In this document: positions 25,485 through 34,965 of the stretch, in pieces
How positions within the stretch are numbered: the first letter of the stretch is position 1
How the letters are laid out: the number at the start of each line of letters is the position of its first letter
Assembly (NCBI GenBank): GCA_002421005.1
Contig: DIJC01000022.1
Coordinates: 8,561-72,560, forward strand
Length of the DNA stretch: 64,000 nucleotides
Origin: Enterobacteriaceae bacterium UBA5654
GTDB lineage: Bacteria > Pseudomonadota > Gammaproteobacteria > Enterobacterales > Enterobacteriaceae
Direction of reading: 5' to 3'
The notes under the pieces: model-generated
Seen by the model: only the letters and a program-made list of their open reading frames with translations
Databases searched by the model: none
Told to the model about the DNA's origin: nothing
Position numbers and translations under genes: made by a program

Positions 25485-25895
25485 ATGAGGTGGCAACAGC
25501 GAGTTCGTGTCGCAACAGGATTAAGTTGCTGGCAGATTATGTTGCATTTGCTGATTGTGGCGCTGCTGGTAACAGGCTGGATGAGCGGCACGCTGGTGCG
25601 CGTTGGTCTGGGTTTGTGCCTGATTTACGCCGTGACGGTGGTGATGATGCTGGCGCTACAGCGCCACCACGAGCAGCGCTGGCGGGAAGTGGCTGACGTA
25701 CTGGAAGAGCTGACCACCACCTGGTATTTCGGTACGGCGGTGATCGTACTGTGGCTGATTTCCCGCGTCGTACACAATAATTTACTGCTGGCGCTGGTCG
25801 GGCTGGCGATTCTTGCCGGTCCGGCGGTGTTTTCGCTGCTGGCGAAAGACAAAAAGCTACGCGATCTTGCGGCGAAACATCAGATACGCCACTGA
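25485..25895 (+). CDS. ybhQ: small inner membrane protein YbhQ
   Basis: 136 aa with four predicted TM segments and a basic N-terminus (MRWQQRVRVATGLSCW), equal in size and position to E. coli YbhQ. AGGAGAAT ribosome binding site. Its 3' end overlaps the convergent ybhR gene by 39 bp. No function established. Confidence 0.9.
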   Translation: MRWQQRVRVATGLSCWQIMLHLLIVALLVTGWMSGTLVRVGLGLCLIYAVTVVMMLALQRHHEQRWREVADVLEELTTTWYFGTAVIVLWLISRVVHNNLLLALVGLAILAGPAVFSLLAKDKKLRDLAAKHQIRH

Positions 25896-26963
25896 GCCCG
25901 TGGTGGCCGCTATCACCAGTAGCGGCCACAAACTTCCCCAGACAATCCCCAGGCTCGCATCCTTCAAATAAATCTGCTTGGTAATATCGGTAAAGTGACG
26001 GATTGGGTTAACCCACGTCAGATTCTGCAACCACACCGGCATATTCTCGACCGGCGACACGTAGCCGGAGAGCAGAATCGCGGGCATCATAAACACAAAG
26101 ACGCCGATAAACGCCTGCTGCTGGGTCGAGCACAGGGACGAGATCAGCAGCCCGAACCCGACCAGCGACAGGCCGTAAATCAGCATGGTGAAGTAAAACA
26201 GCGCCAGCGATCCGGCAAAGGGAATGTCATACGCCCAGATGCCTACCCCCAGCACCACCGACGCCTGAAAGGTCGCCACCACCAGCGCCGGAACCGCTTT
26301 GCCGATAAAAATTTGCCACGTTGCCAGCGGCGAAACCAGGAGCTGATCCAGCGTGCCCTGTTCCCGTTCGCGCGCCACCGACAGCGAGGTGACGATCATT
26401 ACCCCGATGGTGGTGATCATCGCGATCAGCGACGGCACGATAAACCATTTGTAGTCCAGATTAGGGTTATACCAGTTGCGCACTACCAGCTCGCTGTTAT
26501 TCGGCTTCGGCTGGCTGTCGGTCAGTTCCTGCTGATAGGTTTTGACGATCTGCTGAAGATAGTTGGCGGCAATTTGCGCGCTGTTTGAATTACGCCCGTC
26601 GAGAATAAGCTGCATCGGCGCAGGCTGGAAGGCGTCGAGATTGCGCGAAAAATCCGCCGGGAACCGCACCAGCAGCAGCGCCTTTTGCGTATCCAGCGTC
26701 GGGCGAATTTCCTGCGGGCTGTGCAGCAGCAGAACATGGGTGAACGCCTTCGCGCGGGCAAAGCGCTGGGTCAGTTCCACCGCGTGTTTGCCGTTATCTT
26801 CATTATAAATAGCGATGGTGGCGTTACTGACCTCAAGCGTGGCGGCAAACGGAAACAGGAAAACCTGGATCAGCACCGGCAAAATCAGGATTGCCCGCGT
26901 CTGCGGCTCGCGCAGCAGCGACTGTAGCTCTTTGCGGATCAGCGTCCATAAACGATAAAACAT
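25857..26963 (-). CDS. ybhR: ABC-2 exporter permease YbhR
   Basis: 368-aa ABC-2 permease with one N-terminal TM, a large periplasmic domain and five C-terminal TMs (REREQGTLDQLLVSPL before the membrane block). With YbhS it forms the heteromeric membrane part of YbhFSR, reported in E. coli to export tetracycline-type drugs and to affect Na+/Li+ tolerance. Last gene of cecR-ybhGFSR and convergent with ybhQ. Confidence 0.95.
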   Translation of the reverse strand: MFYRLWTLIRKELQSLLREPQTRAILILPVLIQVFLFPFAATLEVSNATIAIYNEDNGKHAVELTQRFARAKAFTHVLLLHSPQEIRPTLDTQKALLLVRFPADFSRNLDAFQPAPMQLILDGRNSNSAQIAANYLQQIVKTYQQELTDSQPKPNNSELVVRNWYNPNLDYKWFIVPSLIAMITTIGVMIVTSLSVAREREQGTLDQLLVSPLATWQIFIGKAVPALVVATFQASVVLGVGIWAYDIPFAGSLALFYFTMLIYGLSLVGFGLLISSLCSTQQQAFIGVFVFMMPAILLSGYVSPVENMPVWLQNLTWVNPIRHFTDITKQIYLKDASLGIVWGSLWPLLVIAATTGSVAYLMFRRKIA

Positions 26964-26985
26964 GATCTCTCCTTCAGCGCCGGGA

Positions 26986-28119
26986 TTAATCCAGCCGCCG
27001 TTTGGTCTTCATCCACGTCAGGCCGATAAACATCACCGCCGAGGCAATCAAAAACAGCACGTTGACCACCAGCACCGCCGGAATATTGCCCGCCAGAAAC
27101 AGGCTTTGCAGGGTGCTGACAAAATAACGCGCCGGAATGATATAGGTCACAATTCTGATTGCCGCGGGCATACTGTCGATCTGGAAGATAAACCCGGACA
27201 GCATAATTGACGGTAAAAACGCGGCGTTCAGCGCCACCTGCGCGGCGTTAAACTGATTGCGGGTAATGGTTGAGATCAGCAGTCCCATCCCCAGGGTGCT
27301 GAGTAAAAACAGGCTGGTGACCACAAACAGCACCAGCAGCGACCCACGATACGGCACGCCAAGAATAAATACCGACACCAGCATACACAGCAGCATCGCC
27401 AGCATCCCAAGGAAGTAGTAGGGCACCAGTTTGCACAGCAGCAGTTCGCTGCGGGTGACTTCGGTGGACAGCAGCGCCTCCATCGTTCCGCGCTCCCATT
27501 CGCGCGCCACCACCAGCGATGTGAGGATCGCGCCAATCACCGTCATGATGATGGTCACCGCCCCCGGAATAATAAAATGCTGGCTGATGGCGGCGGGGTT
27601 AAACCAGTAGCGGGTCTGGACGTCAATTAACGGCTCAAAGGTTTCGCCGCGATCCTCCGCGCGCTGCATCTGCCAGATTTGCCAGATCCCCTCCGCGTAA
27701 CCCTGCACGAAGTTCGCGGTGTTCGGCTCGCTGCCGTCGGCAATGACCTGAATCGGCGCATCGGCACCGTCGCGCGCCATATTGCGGGCAAAATCCGCCG
27801 GGATAACGATCAGCCCGCGAATGCGCCCGGCCTGCATCATCTCCACCAGTCGCTGGCGATTATCGCTGATGGTGGCGTCTATGTAGGGCGAACCGATCAT
27901 CGTATGGGTAAAATCCAGCGCTTCTTCACTGCGGTCCTGGAGCAGAATGCCCACCCGCAGCTTGCTGGAGTCGAGATTAATCCCGTAGCCAAAGATAAAC
28001 AGCAGCAGCAGGGGGATCACCACCGCGATCAGCCAGCTACTGGGATCGCGAACGATCTGCCGCGTTTCTTTGATGCACAGGGCGCGTACCCGCCGCCAGG
28101 AGAAAACGCTATGACTCAT
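26986..28119 (-). CDS. ybhS: ABC-2 exporter permease YbhS
   Basis: 377 aa from the ATG at 28117-28119 (MSHSVFSWRRVRAL, matching the E. coli start region). The frame is open further upstream, but that part lies within ybhF. ABC-2 architecture as in YbhR: TM after SSWLIAVVIPLLLLFIFGYG, periplasmic domain, AREWERGTMEALLSTEVTRSE, five C-terminal TMs. Overlaps the ybhF end by 11 bp and precedes ybhR by 22 bp, so the subunits are co-translated. Confidence 0.95.
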   Translation of the reverse strand: MSHSVFSWRRVRALCIKETRQIVRDPSSWLIAVVIPLLLLFIFGYGINLDSSKLRVGILLQDRSEEALDFTHTMIGSPYIDATISDNRQRLVEMMQAGRIRGLIVIPADFARNMARDGADAPIQVIADGSEPNTANFVQGYAEGIWQIWQMQRAEDRGETFEPLIDVQTRYWFNPAAISQHFIIPGAVTIIMTVIGAILTSLVVAREWERGTMEALLSTEVTRSELLLCKLVPYYFLGMLAMLLCMLVSVFILGVPYRGSLLVLFVVTSLFLLSTLGMGLLISTITRNQFNAAQVALNAAFLPSIMLSGFIFQIDSMPAAIRIVTYIIPARYFVSTLQSLFLAGNIPAVLVVNVLFLIASAVMFIGLTWMKTKRRLD

Positions 28120-29848
28120 GCGCGTGCTCCTCATCCCAGTTATTGATAAGAGTGATAAACGCCTGTTCCATGGTCGGATCGGCCTGCTCGTCGTGGGCGG
28201 CCTGACTTTTGAGATCGTCCGGCGTGCCGCTGGCGATAAGCTTGCCGCGATAAACCAGCCCGATGCGGTCACAGTATTCCGCCTCGTCCATAAAGTGGGT
28301 CGTCACCATCACCGTGACGCCTTTTTCCACCATACTATTGATATGTAGCCAGAATTCGCGCCGCGTGAGGGGATCGACGCCGGACGTTGGCTCATCCAGA
28401 AACAGGATATCCGGCTCGTGCATGAGCGCGCAGGCCAGCGCCAGACGCTGCTTAAAGCCGAGCGGCAGGGCATCGGTGGCGTGGCTGGCAATGCTCTTCA
28501 ACCCAAACGCCTCGCTCATCCGGGTGATTTTCTCATTCTGTGTCCGTCCGCGCAGGCCGTAGACGCCGGAAAAAAAGCGCAGATTTTGCTCGACGGTCAG
28601 ATTGCCGTAGAGGGAGAATTTCTGCGCCATATAGCCTAAATGCTGGCGCGCTTTGCCGGAGCTGACTTTCAGATCCATATCCAGCACCAGCGCCTGGCCG
28701 GAGGTGGGTACCAGCAGACCGCACATCATTTTAAAGGTGGTGGACTTGCCCGCGCCGTTCGGCCCCAGCAGGCCGAAAATCTCGCCGCGCTGGACGGTAA
28801 AATCAACGTGGTCGGTGGCGGCGAAATCGCCGAACTTTTTGGTCAGCGCTTTCGCTTCAATCACCGTCTCGCCCGGCGTTCCCTCGACGGTATGCAAAAT
28901 TGCGCCCAGCGGCGATTCCGAGGTGCCTGCGCCGCCCAGTAAATCGATAAACGCATCCTCAAAGCGGGGCGCGGTTTCGGCTATTTCAATGTCTGTCATC
29001 CCGTCGGCCTGGCGAATGTCGTCGGCGGTGGCCTCTTTTTTCAGGATCAGCCGTACCGAGCGCCCCTGAATCATGCCGTCGCTGACCTGCTCAAGTCTGA
29101 GCGCGCGCTGGAGCAACCGGCGGTTATTTTCCTGCGGACTGTGCATTAAAAAACTGCGCCCGGCCATTTTTTGCGTCAGCGCTTTCGGCTCACCCTGATA
29201 CAGCAGTTCGCCCTCGTTCATCAGCAGCACGTCGCGGCACTGCTCCGCTTCATCAAGATAGGAGGTGCTCCAGAGGATCAGCATTCCGTCGTCCGCCAGC
29301 TCATGGACCATCTGCCACAGCTCCCGGCGGGAAATCGGATCGACCCCCACGCCTGGCTCATCAAGCAGCAGCACTTTCGGCTCGCCGACCAGGGTGCAGG
29401 CCAGCCCCAGCTTTTGCTTCATGCCGCCGGACAGCTTTCCCGCCAGCCGGGCGGTGAAAGGGGCCAGCGCGGTGAAAGAGAGCAGGCGCTCAAAGGTTTC
29501 ACGACGTTTTTCGCCGGTCACGCTGCGCAAATCGGCGTACAGATTGAGGTTCTCCATCACCGTTAAATCTTCATACAGACCAAATTTTTGCGGCATATAG
29601 CCGAGCACCGCGTGCAGGGCGTTATCGTCACGGATCGGATCGAAGCCAATGACCGTGGCGCTGCCGCCATCGGGCTTCAGCAAACCGGCAAGCATCCGCA
29701 TCAGGGTCGTTTTACCCGCGCCGTCCGGCCCGACCAGCCCGGTTACATAACCCGGATGAATGGTACATTCCAGCGGCGCAACGGCAGGCTTGTCCATCCC
29801 GGCGAAGCGCTTTTCCAGCCCGTTAAGGGTGATGAGCGCGTCACTCAT
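28109..29848 (-). CDS. ybhF: tandem-ATPase ABC exporter subunit YbhF
   Basis: 579-aa fusion of two ABC ATPase domains that powers YbhSR. First domain: GPDGAGKTT, LSGGMKQKLGLA, LLLDEPGVGVDP. Second domain: GPNGAGKSTT, a less canonical signature LPLGFKQRLALA, LFLDEPTSGVDP. The ATG at 29848 (MSDALITLNGLEKRF) is preferred over the longer frame, which would run into ybhG; it overlaps the ybhG stop by 8 bp. Both halves keep Walker A and B residues. Confidence 0.96.
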   Translation of the reverse strand: MSDALITLNGLEKRFAGMDKPAVAPLECTIHPGYVTGLVGPDGAGKTTLMRMLAGLLKPDGGSATVIGFDPIRDDNALHAVLGYMPQKFGLYEDLTVMENLNLYADLRSVTGEKRRETFERLLSFTALAPFTARLAGKLSGGMKQKLGLACTLVGEPKVLLLDEPGVGVDPISRRELWQMVHELADDGMLILWSTSYLDEAEQCRDVLLMNEGELLYQGEPKALTQKMAGRSFLMHSPQENNRRLLQRALRLEQVSDGMIQGRSVRLILKKEATADDIRQADGMTDIEIAETAPRFEDAFIDLLGGAGTSESPLGAILHTVEGTPGETVIEAKALTKKFGDFAATDHVDFTVQRGEIFGLLGPNGAGKSTTFKMMCGLLVPTSGQALVLDMDLKVSSGKARQHLGYMAQKFSLYGNLTVEQNLRFFSGVYGLRGRTQNEKITRMSEAFGLKSIASHATDALPLGFKQRLALACALMHEPDILFLDEPTSGVDPLTRREFWLHINSMVEKGVTVMVTTHFMDEAEYCDRIGLVYRGKLIASGTPDDLKSQAAHDEQADPTMEQAFITLINNWDEEHAHES

Positions 29849-30836
29849 CGCGGCGATCCCCGCTAAAACGCAGGGTGACGGGCATTCCCTGACGCAGCGA
29901 ATCGTCGGCATCGTTGACGATAATGCGCATCCGGTAGACTAAATCGGTACGCAGATCCGGCGTTTCGACGGCCTTCGGGGTGAATTCGGCGGTAGGCGAG
30001 ATAAAGCCGATTTTGCCGTGATAAGGCTCATCGGGACGACCGTCGGTATAAAGCAGGATTTCGCGTCCCGGCTGGGCCTGATTCAGATTGCGCTCGTCAA
30101 CGTAGGCGCGAACCCATACCGGGCGGGTCAGGGAGAGCGTCAGCACCGTACTGCCTGCGTTAAGCATACTGCCCGGCTCCACGGCGCGGGTAAGAAGCGT
30201 GCCGTCGGAAGGCGCGATAAGCGTGGTGTCCTGCAAATCCAGTTCGGCCTGGGCCAGTTGCGCCTGCGCCTGCTCCAGACCGGCTCTGGCCTGGGCAATT
30301 TCCTGCGGACGGTTACCGGCGCGGAACTGGCTGAGTTTATCCTGCGCCGATTTGAGGCTGGCCTGCGCCTGATCGCGCGCGGAGCGGGCATTTTCCAGAT
30401 CGTTGGCCGAAATAGTGCGGCTCTTCCATAGCCCCTGCTGGCGCTGGTAGAAATTTTGTGCGTACTGCCAGGCGGCCTGAGCCTGATTGACGGCGGCGGC
30501 GGCCTGGGCAATCTCTTCCGCCCGATAGCCCGCCATCGTCAGGTCATACTTCGCCTGCGCGGTAGACACGTTCGCTTTGGCCTGAAGCAGGGCGTTCTGA
30601 TAAGGCGCGCGATCCAGCTCGCCCAGCGTCTGCCCGGCGCGGATCTTATCGCCCTCATCCACGGCGAGGGTCGCCAGCCGACCACCAACGCGAAAGCTCA
30701 TATTCACCGTGCGAATATCCACGTTGCCGTAAAGAGTTAACGGCTGATGCTGCTGATTTTGATACCACAGCCAGCCGCCGCCGAGGGCGGCCAGAACAAT
30801 GACGCCAACCAGCGCAATGACGACAGGTTTTTTCAT
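29841..30836 (-). CDS. ybhG: membrane fusion protein YbhG (HlyD family)
   Basis: 331-aa periplasmic adaptor: N-terminal signal anchor (VVIALVGVIVLAALGGGWLW), lipoyl half GNVDIRTVNMSFRVGG, a long Ala/Gln-rich coiled coil (about 75-215) and the second barrel DTTLIAPSDGTLLTR. It should link the YbhFSR inner-membrane exporter to an outer-membrane channel encoded elsewhere. 4-bp overlap with cecR (ATGA), so same operon. Confidence 0.95.
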   Translation of the reverse strand: MKKPVVIALVGVIVLAALGGGWLWYQNQQHQPLTLYGNVDIRTVNMSFRVGGRLATLAVDEGDKIRAGQTLGELDRAPYQNALLQAKANVSTAQAKYDLTMAGYRAEEIAQAAAAVNQAQAAWQYAQNFYQRQQGLWKSRTISANDLENARSARDQAQASLKSAQDKLSQFRAGNRPQEIAQARAGLEQAQAQLAQAELDLQDTTLIAPSDGTLLTRAVEPGSMLNAGSTVLTLSLTRPVWVRAYVDERNLNQAQPGREILLYTDGRPDEPYHGKIGFISPTAEFTPKAVETPDLRTDLVYRMRIIVNDADDSLRQGMPVTLRFSGDRRDE

Positions 30837-31510
30837 GGATTCAGGCTCCTTTGCGATAATCCGTGCAAGATAAAATCGATATGGCAGGTGATGATCTGGT
30901 AAATCAGCCCGCTTTTTTGATCGTCAAAACCGGACCATCCCGCGCGCAGCAGAATGGTTTCGCGCCCAAGGCGGAAAGCGAGAATTTCACCCAGCAGGGC
31001 GTGGGTATGCAAAATGGTGCGGGTATCGTCGCCGTCCAGCCCGGTATAGGCCGCGATCAGGCGGGTCAGATGACTGTGCATGGGGGCGAGCACGCGATCG
31101 TGAATGAGCATATATGCCGCCGTCGGAGAGAGCTGTTCACGGGAGATAAACTTACTCAGGCTCATGGTTTCATCGCGGGTCAGCAGGGCGATCATATTCT
31201 GGCAGGCGTTAAGGATCAGCGCGCGGATGGCTGTTTTATCCGGTTGCGCCTGCGCCAGCAGTTTTTCCGCCGCCTCGGTATGCGGGCGAAACTGTTCACC
31301 GATAAAGTCTGCGATCCACGCGGCGCAGGCGAGATATAACTCTTCCTTGGAGCCGAAATAGTAGGGAATAGCAGCGATGTTTTGCCCGGCCTGCGCGGCG
31401 ATCTCCCGGGTGGTGGCGTTAAGGCCAAACTCGCCAAACTGCGCCAGCGCCGCGTGAATCAACTGGCTTTTTGCCTGCTCGCCTTTGGTGGTGATCGGAG
31501 TGACGTTCAT
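30833..31510 (-). CDS. cecR: TetR-family regulator CecR (YbiH)
   Basis: 225-aa TetR repressor, N-terminal HTH (QLIHAALAQFGEFGLNATTREIAAQAGQNIAAIPYYFGSKEELY), and the C-terminal ligand domain of the CecR group. In E. coli it controls ybhGFSR and rhlE and affects sensitivity to cefoperazone and chloramphenicol. It heads the ybhGFSR operon and has a perfect palindrome 15 bp before its start, the likely operator. Confidence 0.94.
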   Translation of the reverse strand: MNVTPITTKGEQAKSQLIHAALAQFGEFGLNATTREIAAQAGQNIAAIPYYFGSKEELYLACAAWIADFIGEQFRPHTEAAEKLLAQAQPDKTAIRALILNACQNMIALLTRDETMSLSKFISREQLSPTAAYMLIHDRVLAPMHSHLTRLIAAYTGLDGDDTRTILHTHALLGEILAFRLGRETILLRAGWSGFDDQKSGLIYQIITCHIDFILHGLSQRSLNP

Positions 31511-31524
31511 TCTGTGCTCAATAA

Positions 31525-31546
31525 ATTAATCAATCGATTGATTAAT
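31525..31546. promoter_or_regulatory. CecR operator palindrome
   Basis: A perfect 22-bp palindrome, left half ATTAATCAATC, mirrored exactly. It lies 15 bp upstream of the cecR ATG, where a TetR-type repressor would block its own promoter. In E. coli CecR also controls the divergent rhlE; here a DeoR gene intervenes, so the site could act on that gene instead. Confidence 0.8.
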
Positions 31547-31707
31547 ATTATGCTGACGTTTTAACCGTTGTCCAATTTACGGGCGGGTTTTTATTATTTG
31601 CGTTTAAAAGGGCTGCATTAACCGGCTGGATAAAACACCCGCCGGGCAGATCCGGCATGATTTTTCATGATAAGTTAAGCCACACTATCGTGAACTGAGA
31701 GACTGAC

Positions 31708-32481
31708 ATGGCCGATTATGACGCATTCCCGGAGCAGCGGCTGGCGCTGATCCAGAGGATGCTCACCGATACGGGGCGGGTGACTGGCGTCGATCTGGCG
31801 CGCACACTGGGCGTTTCAGAACATACTATCCGGCGGGATTTACAGGCGCTGGCCCGGCGCGGCGTGTGCAAAAAAGTCTACGGCGGGGCCGTCAGCCAGA
31901 TCGTACAGTCCGCCCCTTTTGAGGTGCGGGCCGCGCAGAATATCGAGGAAAAACGGCTTATTGCCAGACGCTGTGCGCAGTTGATCAAACCCGACACCTG
32001 TATTTTCATTGACGCAGGATCAACCTATCTGGCGATGGTTGAATATATTCCTGCCAATTTAACGCTGACCATCGTCACCAATTCACCGCAGGTTGCCGCC
32101 GCGCTCAGTAGCCGCAGGAATGGCGAGCTGATCCTGTTGGGCGGCAAAGTTAATCCGCTCACCGGCAGTACGTTAAGTTCAGATACGGTTAATCAAATCA
32201 GAGGGATGCTCTTCGATCAGACGTTTATCGGCGTGTGCGGCCTGGACCCGCAGGCCGGACTGAGCGCGGTGTACTATGAAGATGCCTGCTTTAAGAAAGC
32301 GGTGCTAAGCCAGAGCAACGAAGTGATTGCGGCGGTGACGGCAGATAAAATACCGCAGGTCGCCCGCTATAACGTCGCTTCCTGCGATGATATCGATATT
32401 GCGGTGGTGAGCGCGGAAACCCTCATGGCGGATTTCAGCCACCTCAGTATGCGCATAGAGATTGCCGGACGGGCGGAGTGA
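31708..32481 (+). CDS. DeoR/GlpR-family transcriptional regulator
   Basis: 257 aa: N-terminal DeoR HTH (RLALIQRMLTDTGRVTGVDLA, SEHTIRRDLQALARRG, KKVYGGAV) and the C-terminal sugar-phosphate-sensor domain (IFIDAGSTYLAMVEYIP, ILLGGKVNPLTGSTLS, DQTFIGVCGLDPQAGLS). Such proteins repress sugar catabolic genes until a phosphorylated sugar binds. No catabolic gene is adjacent; cecR is divergent and rhlE follows after 158 bp. The gene is absent at this site in K-12. Its target is unknown. Confidence 0.9.
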   Translation: MADYDAFPEQRLALIQRMLTDTGRVTGVDLARTLGVSEHTIRRDLQALARRGVCKKVYGGAVSQIVQSAPFEVRAAQNIEEKRLIARRCAQLIKPDTCIFIDAGSTYLAMVEYIPANLTLTIVTNSPQVAAALSSRRNGELILLGGKVNPLTGSTLSSDTVNQIRGMLFDQTFIGVCGLDPQAGLSAVYYEDACFKKAVLSQSNEVIAAVTADKIPQVARYNVASCDDIDIAVVSAETLMADFSHLSMRIEIAGRAE

Positions 32482-32639
32482 CCTGCGCCCGTGCTTAACG
32501 CCAGAATGGGATATTTATGCGCTGCATCACAAAAACTGCTACACTCCGCCCCTTCATGACACTGTGGTTTTTGTCATCTGCCTTATTACTATCTCCCTGA
32601 AAACTACACCGGTAACGGTCGGGGCGGTGTGGAGCTGTT

Positions 32640-33983
32640 ATGTCTTTTGATTCCCTTGGCCTGAGCCCTGAAATTCTGCGCGCTGTTGCAGAGCAGGGAT
32701 ACCGTGAGCCAACCCCTATTCAGCAGCAGGCGATCCCCGCCGTGCTGGAAGGCCGCGATATTATGGCCAGCGCGCAGACCGGTACGGGCAAAACCGCCGG
32801 ATTTACGCTGCCGTTGCTTCAGCATCTTACCCAGAGTACCCCGGCTAAAGGCCAGCGCCCGGTGCGCGCGCTGATCCTCACCCCGACCCGCGAACTGGCG
32901 GCACAAATTGGTGAGAACGTCGTTGATTACAGTAAATACCTTAACATTCGCTCGCTGGTGGTTTTCGGCGGCGTCAGCATTAACCCGCAGATGATGAAAC
33001 TGCGCGGCGGCGTGGATATCCTCGTCGCTACGCCGGGTCGTCTGCTGGATCTGGAACATCAGAACGCGGTTAAGCTCGATAACATTGAAGTGCTGGTGCT
33101 GGATGAAGCCGACCGGATGCTGGATATGGGCTTTATCCACGATATCCGCCGCGTGCTGGCCAAACTGCCTGCGAAGCGTCAGAACCTGCTGTTTTCCGCG
33201 ACGTTCTCCGATGAGATCAAAACGCTGGCGGAAAAACTGCTGCGTAATCCGCTGGAAATCGAAGTGGCGCGTCGCAACACCGCTTCCGAGCAGGTCACCC
33301 AGCACGTGCATTTCGTTGATAAGAAACGCAAACGCGAGCTGCTGTCCCAGATGATCGGCGAAGGCAACTGGCAGCAGGTGCTGGTCTTTACCCGTACCAA
33401 GCACGGCGCGAATCACCTTGCCGAGCAGCTGAACAAAGACGGCATTCGCAGTGCGGCGATCCACGGCAATAAAAGCCAGGGCGCGCGTACCCGTGCGCTG
33501 GCCGACTTTAAATCCGGCGACATTCGCGTGCTGGTGGCGACAGATATCGCCGCGCGCGGGCTGGACATCGAAGAACTGCCGCACGTTGTAAACTATGAAT
33601 TGCCTAACGTGCCGGAAGATTACGTCCACCGTATCGGTCGTACCGGACGTGCGGCGGCAACGGGCGAAGCGCTGTCGCTGGTCTGCGTGGACGAACACAA
33701 ACTGCTGCGCGACATTGAGCGCCTGCTGAAAAAAGAGATCCCGCGCATCGCTCTGCCGGGCTACGAGCCGGACCCGTCCATTAAAGCCGACCCGATCCAG
33801 AACGGTCGCCAGCAGCGCGGCGGCGGTGGCGGTCGCGGTCAGGGTGGTGGTGGACGCGGTCAGCAGCAGCCTCGCCGCAGCGATGGCGGCGCGCCGAAAG
33901 CCCGCACCCCACGCAGTAACGAAGGCAAACCGGCGGGTGAAAAGCCGCGTCGTCCGCGCCCGCGTAAGCCTTCTGCTCACTGA
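32640..33983 (+). CDS. rhlE: ATP-dependent RNA helicase RhlE
   Basis: 447-aa DEAD-box helicase involved in ribosome maturation and RNA decay. Motifs: Q-motif GYREPTPIQQQAIP, AQTGTGKTAG, PTRELAAQI, VLDEADRML (DEAD), FSATF, ATDIAARGLDI, HRIGRTGRA. The C-terminus is a Gly/Arg/Gln-rich basic tail (RQQRGGGGGRGQGGGG...) that binds RNA nonspecifically. Slightly shorter than E. coli RhlE, the difference probably being in the repetitive tail. Confidence 0.97.
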   Translation: MSFDSLGLSPEILRAVAEQGYREPTPIQQQAIPAVLEGRDIMASAQTGTGKTAGFTLPLLQHLTQSTPAKGQRPVRALILTPTRELAAQIGENVVDYSKYLNIRSLVVFGGVSINPQMMKLRGGVDILVATPGRLLDLEHQNAVKLDNIEVLVLDEADRMLDMGFIHDIRRVLAKLPAKRQNLLFSATFSDEIKTLAEKLLRNPLEIEVARRNTASEQVTQHVHFVDKKRKRELLSQMIGEGNWQQVLVFTRTKHGANHLAEQLNKDGIRSAAIHGNKSQGARTRALADFKSGDIRVLVATDIAARGLDIEELPHVVNYELPNVPEDYVHRIGRTGRAAATGEALSLVCVDEHKLLRDIERLLKKEIPRIALPGYEPDPSIKADPIQNGRQQRGGGGGRGQGGGGRGQQQPRRSDGGAPKARTPRSNEGKPAGEKPRRPRPRKPSAH

Positions 33984-34098
33984 GTTCCGCTATTCTGTCT
34001 CTGATTACCCGCGCCCTCCGGCGCGGGTTTTGCGGAAGAGACATTGTCACTTTGCTGCCGGATAGTTACTCTATAACTGTCTACAGGGAGCATCATAA

Positions 34099-34833
34099 AT
34101 GATTGATAAACACTCAACCGTACCGGTCTATCTGCAACTTGAGCATTATCTCACCGGTCAGATCACCGCTGGCCTGCTGCGGCCCGGCGATGCTATCCCT
34201 TCCGAAAATGAACTCTGCCAGCAATTTGCTATTTCCCGGATGACCGCGCGTAAAGCGGTGGATTATCTGGTACGTCAGGGAAAAGTGGAACGGCGTCGCG
34301 GGCAGGGCACGTTTGTCGTGCAGAACAGTAAAAATTTGCGCATCTCGCTGCCGCTGGATCGCCATCTCTCGTCCAGTGAAGCGACGCTGGGGCTTGAAGG
34401 GCCAGTGGTCAACCGTCTGATCTGCCTGCAACGTCAGCCTGCCACGGCGGACATCGCCGAAAAACTGGCGCTGGCAGAAGGGGATGAAATCTGGTTTATG
34501 AAGCGCCTGCGGCTGGTGGGCGATATCCCGTTTGTGTTTGAGCAGTCGTGGATGATTACCCGGCCTTTTGCCGACCTTAACGAAGACGATCTCAACGCCT
34601 CGAAATACGCCTATATCAGCCGCAAAGGTTTCACCGTGGAACGGTCGGAAAAAGAAATCCGCGCCGAGCTGCCCTCCCAGGAAGTACGCGACATGCTGGG
34701 TATCAACCGTGACGAGCCGGTACTGCACGCCACCTCGCTGGCTATCCTGCGCAACAATATTCCCTTCGAAATATCAGAGATTTACTACAATCAGCAGCAC
34801 TATCGCTTCACCCTGACCGCTGCCCGTCCCTGA
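34099..34833 (+). CDS. GntR/HutC-family regulator of the alpha-glucoside operon
   Basis: 244 aa: GntR winged helix (VPVYLQLEHYLTGQITAGLLRPGDAIPSENELCQQFAISRMTARKAVDYL begins at residue 8) and a C-terminal UTRA ligand domain (VFEQSWMITRPFADL, ATSLAILRNNIPFEISEIYYN). AGGGAG site before the ATG. It precedes the PTS and glycosidase genes, with a 132-bp gap containing an inverted repeat, so it most likely represses that operon until a phospho-sugar binds. Confidence 0.9.
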   Translation: MIDKHSTVPVYLQLEHYLTGQITAGLLRPGDAIPSENELCQQFAISRMTARKAVDYLVRQGKVERRRGQGTFVVQNSKNLRISLPLDRHLSSSEATLGLEGPVVNRLICLQRQPATADIAEKLALAEGDEIWFMKRLRLVGDIPFVFEQSWMITRPFADLNEDDLNASKYAYISRKGFTVERSEKEIRAELPSQEVRDMLGINRDEPVLHATSLAILRNNIPFEISEIYYNQQHYRFTLTAARP

Positions 34834-34891
34834 AAAACCGCGCGTAACTTTGTGATCGGTGCCTTATTTTTAACCTGGTGGGCTAGACAAC

Positions 34892-34912
34892 TATACATCT
34901 GGATCATCTATA
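34892..34912. promoter_or_regulatory. candidate operator of the GntR regulator
   Basis: TATACAT-N7-ATCTATA, an inverted repeat with one mismatch, 54 bp before the PTS gene start and next to a CTAGACAACTATACATCT segment. Position and symmetry suit the GntR protein encoded just upstream. Inference. Confidence 0.4.
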
Positions 34913-34965
34913 CTCATCCCAACGTTTACGTAGTTAAGCCACTTTTACCTTACAGGGAATGCGAT

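Noticed and set aside
32604..33980. 458-aa open frame antisense to rhlE
   Set aside because: It mirrors the high-GC rhlE gene, has low-complexity His/Arg/Gln composition and no family features; rhlE itself has all DEAD-box motifs.
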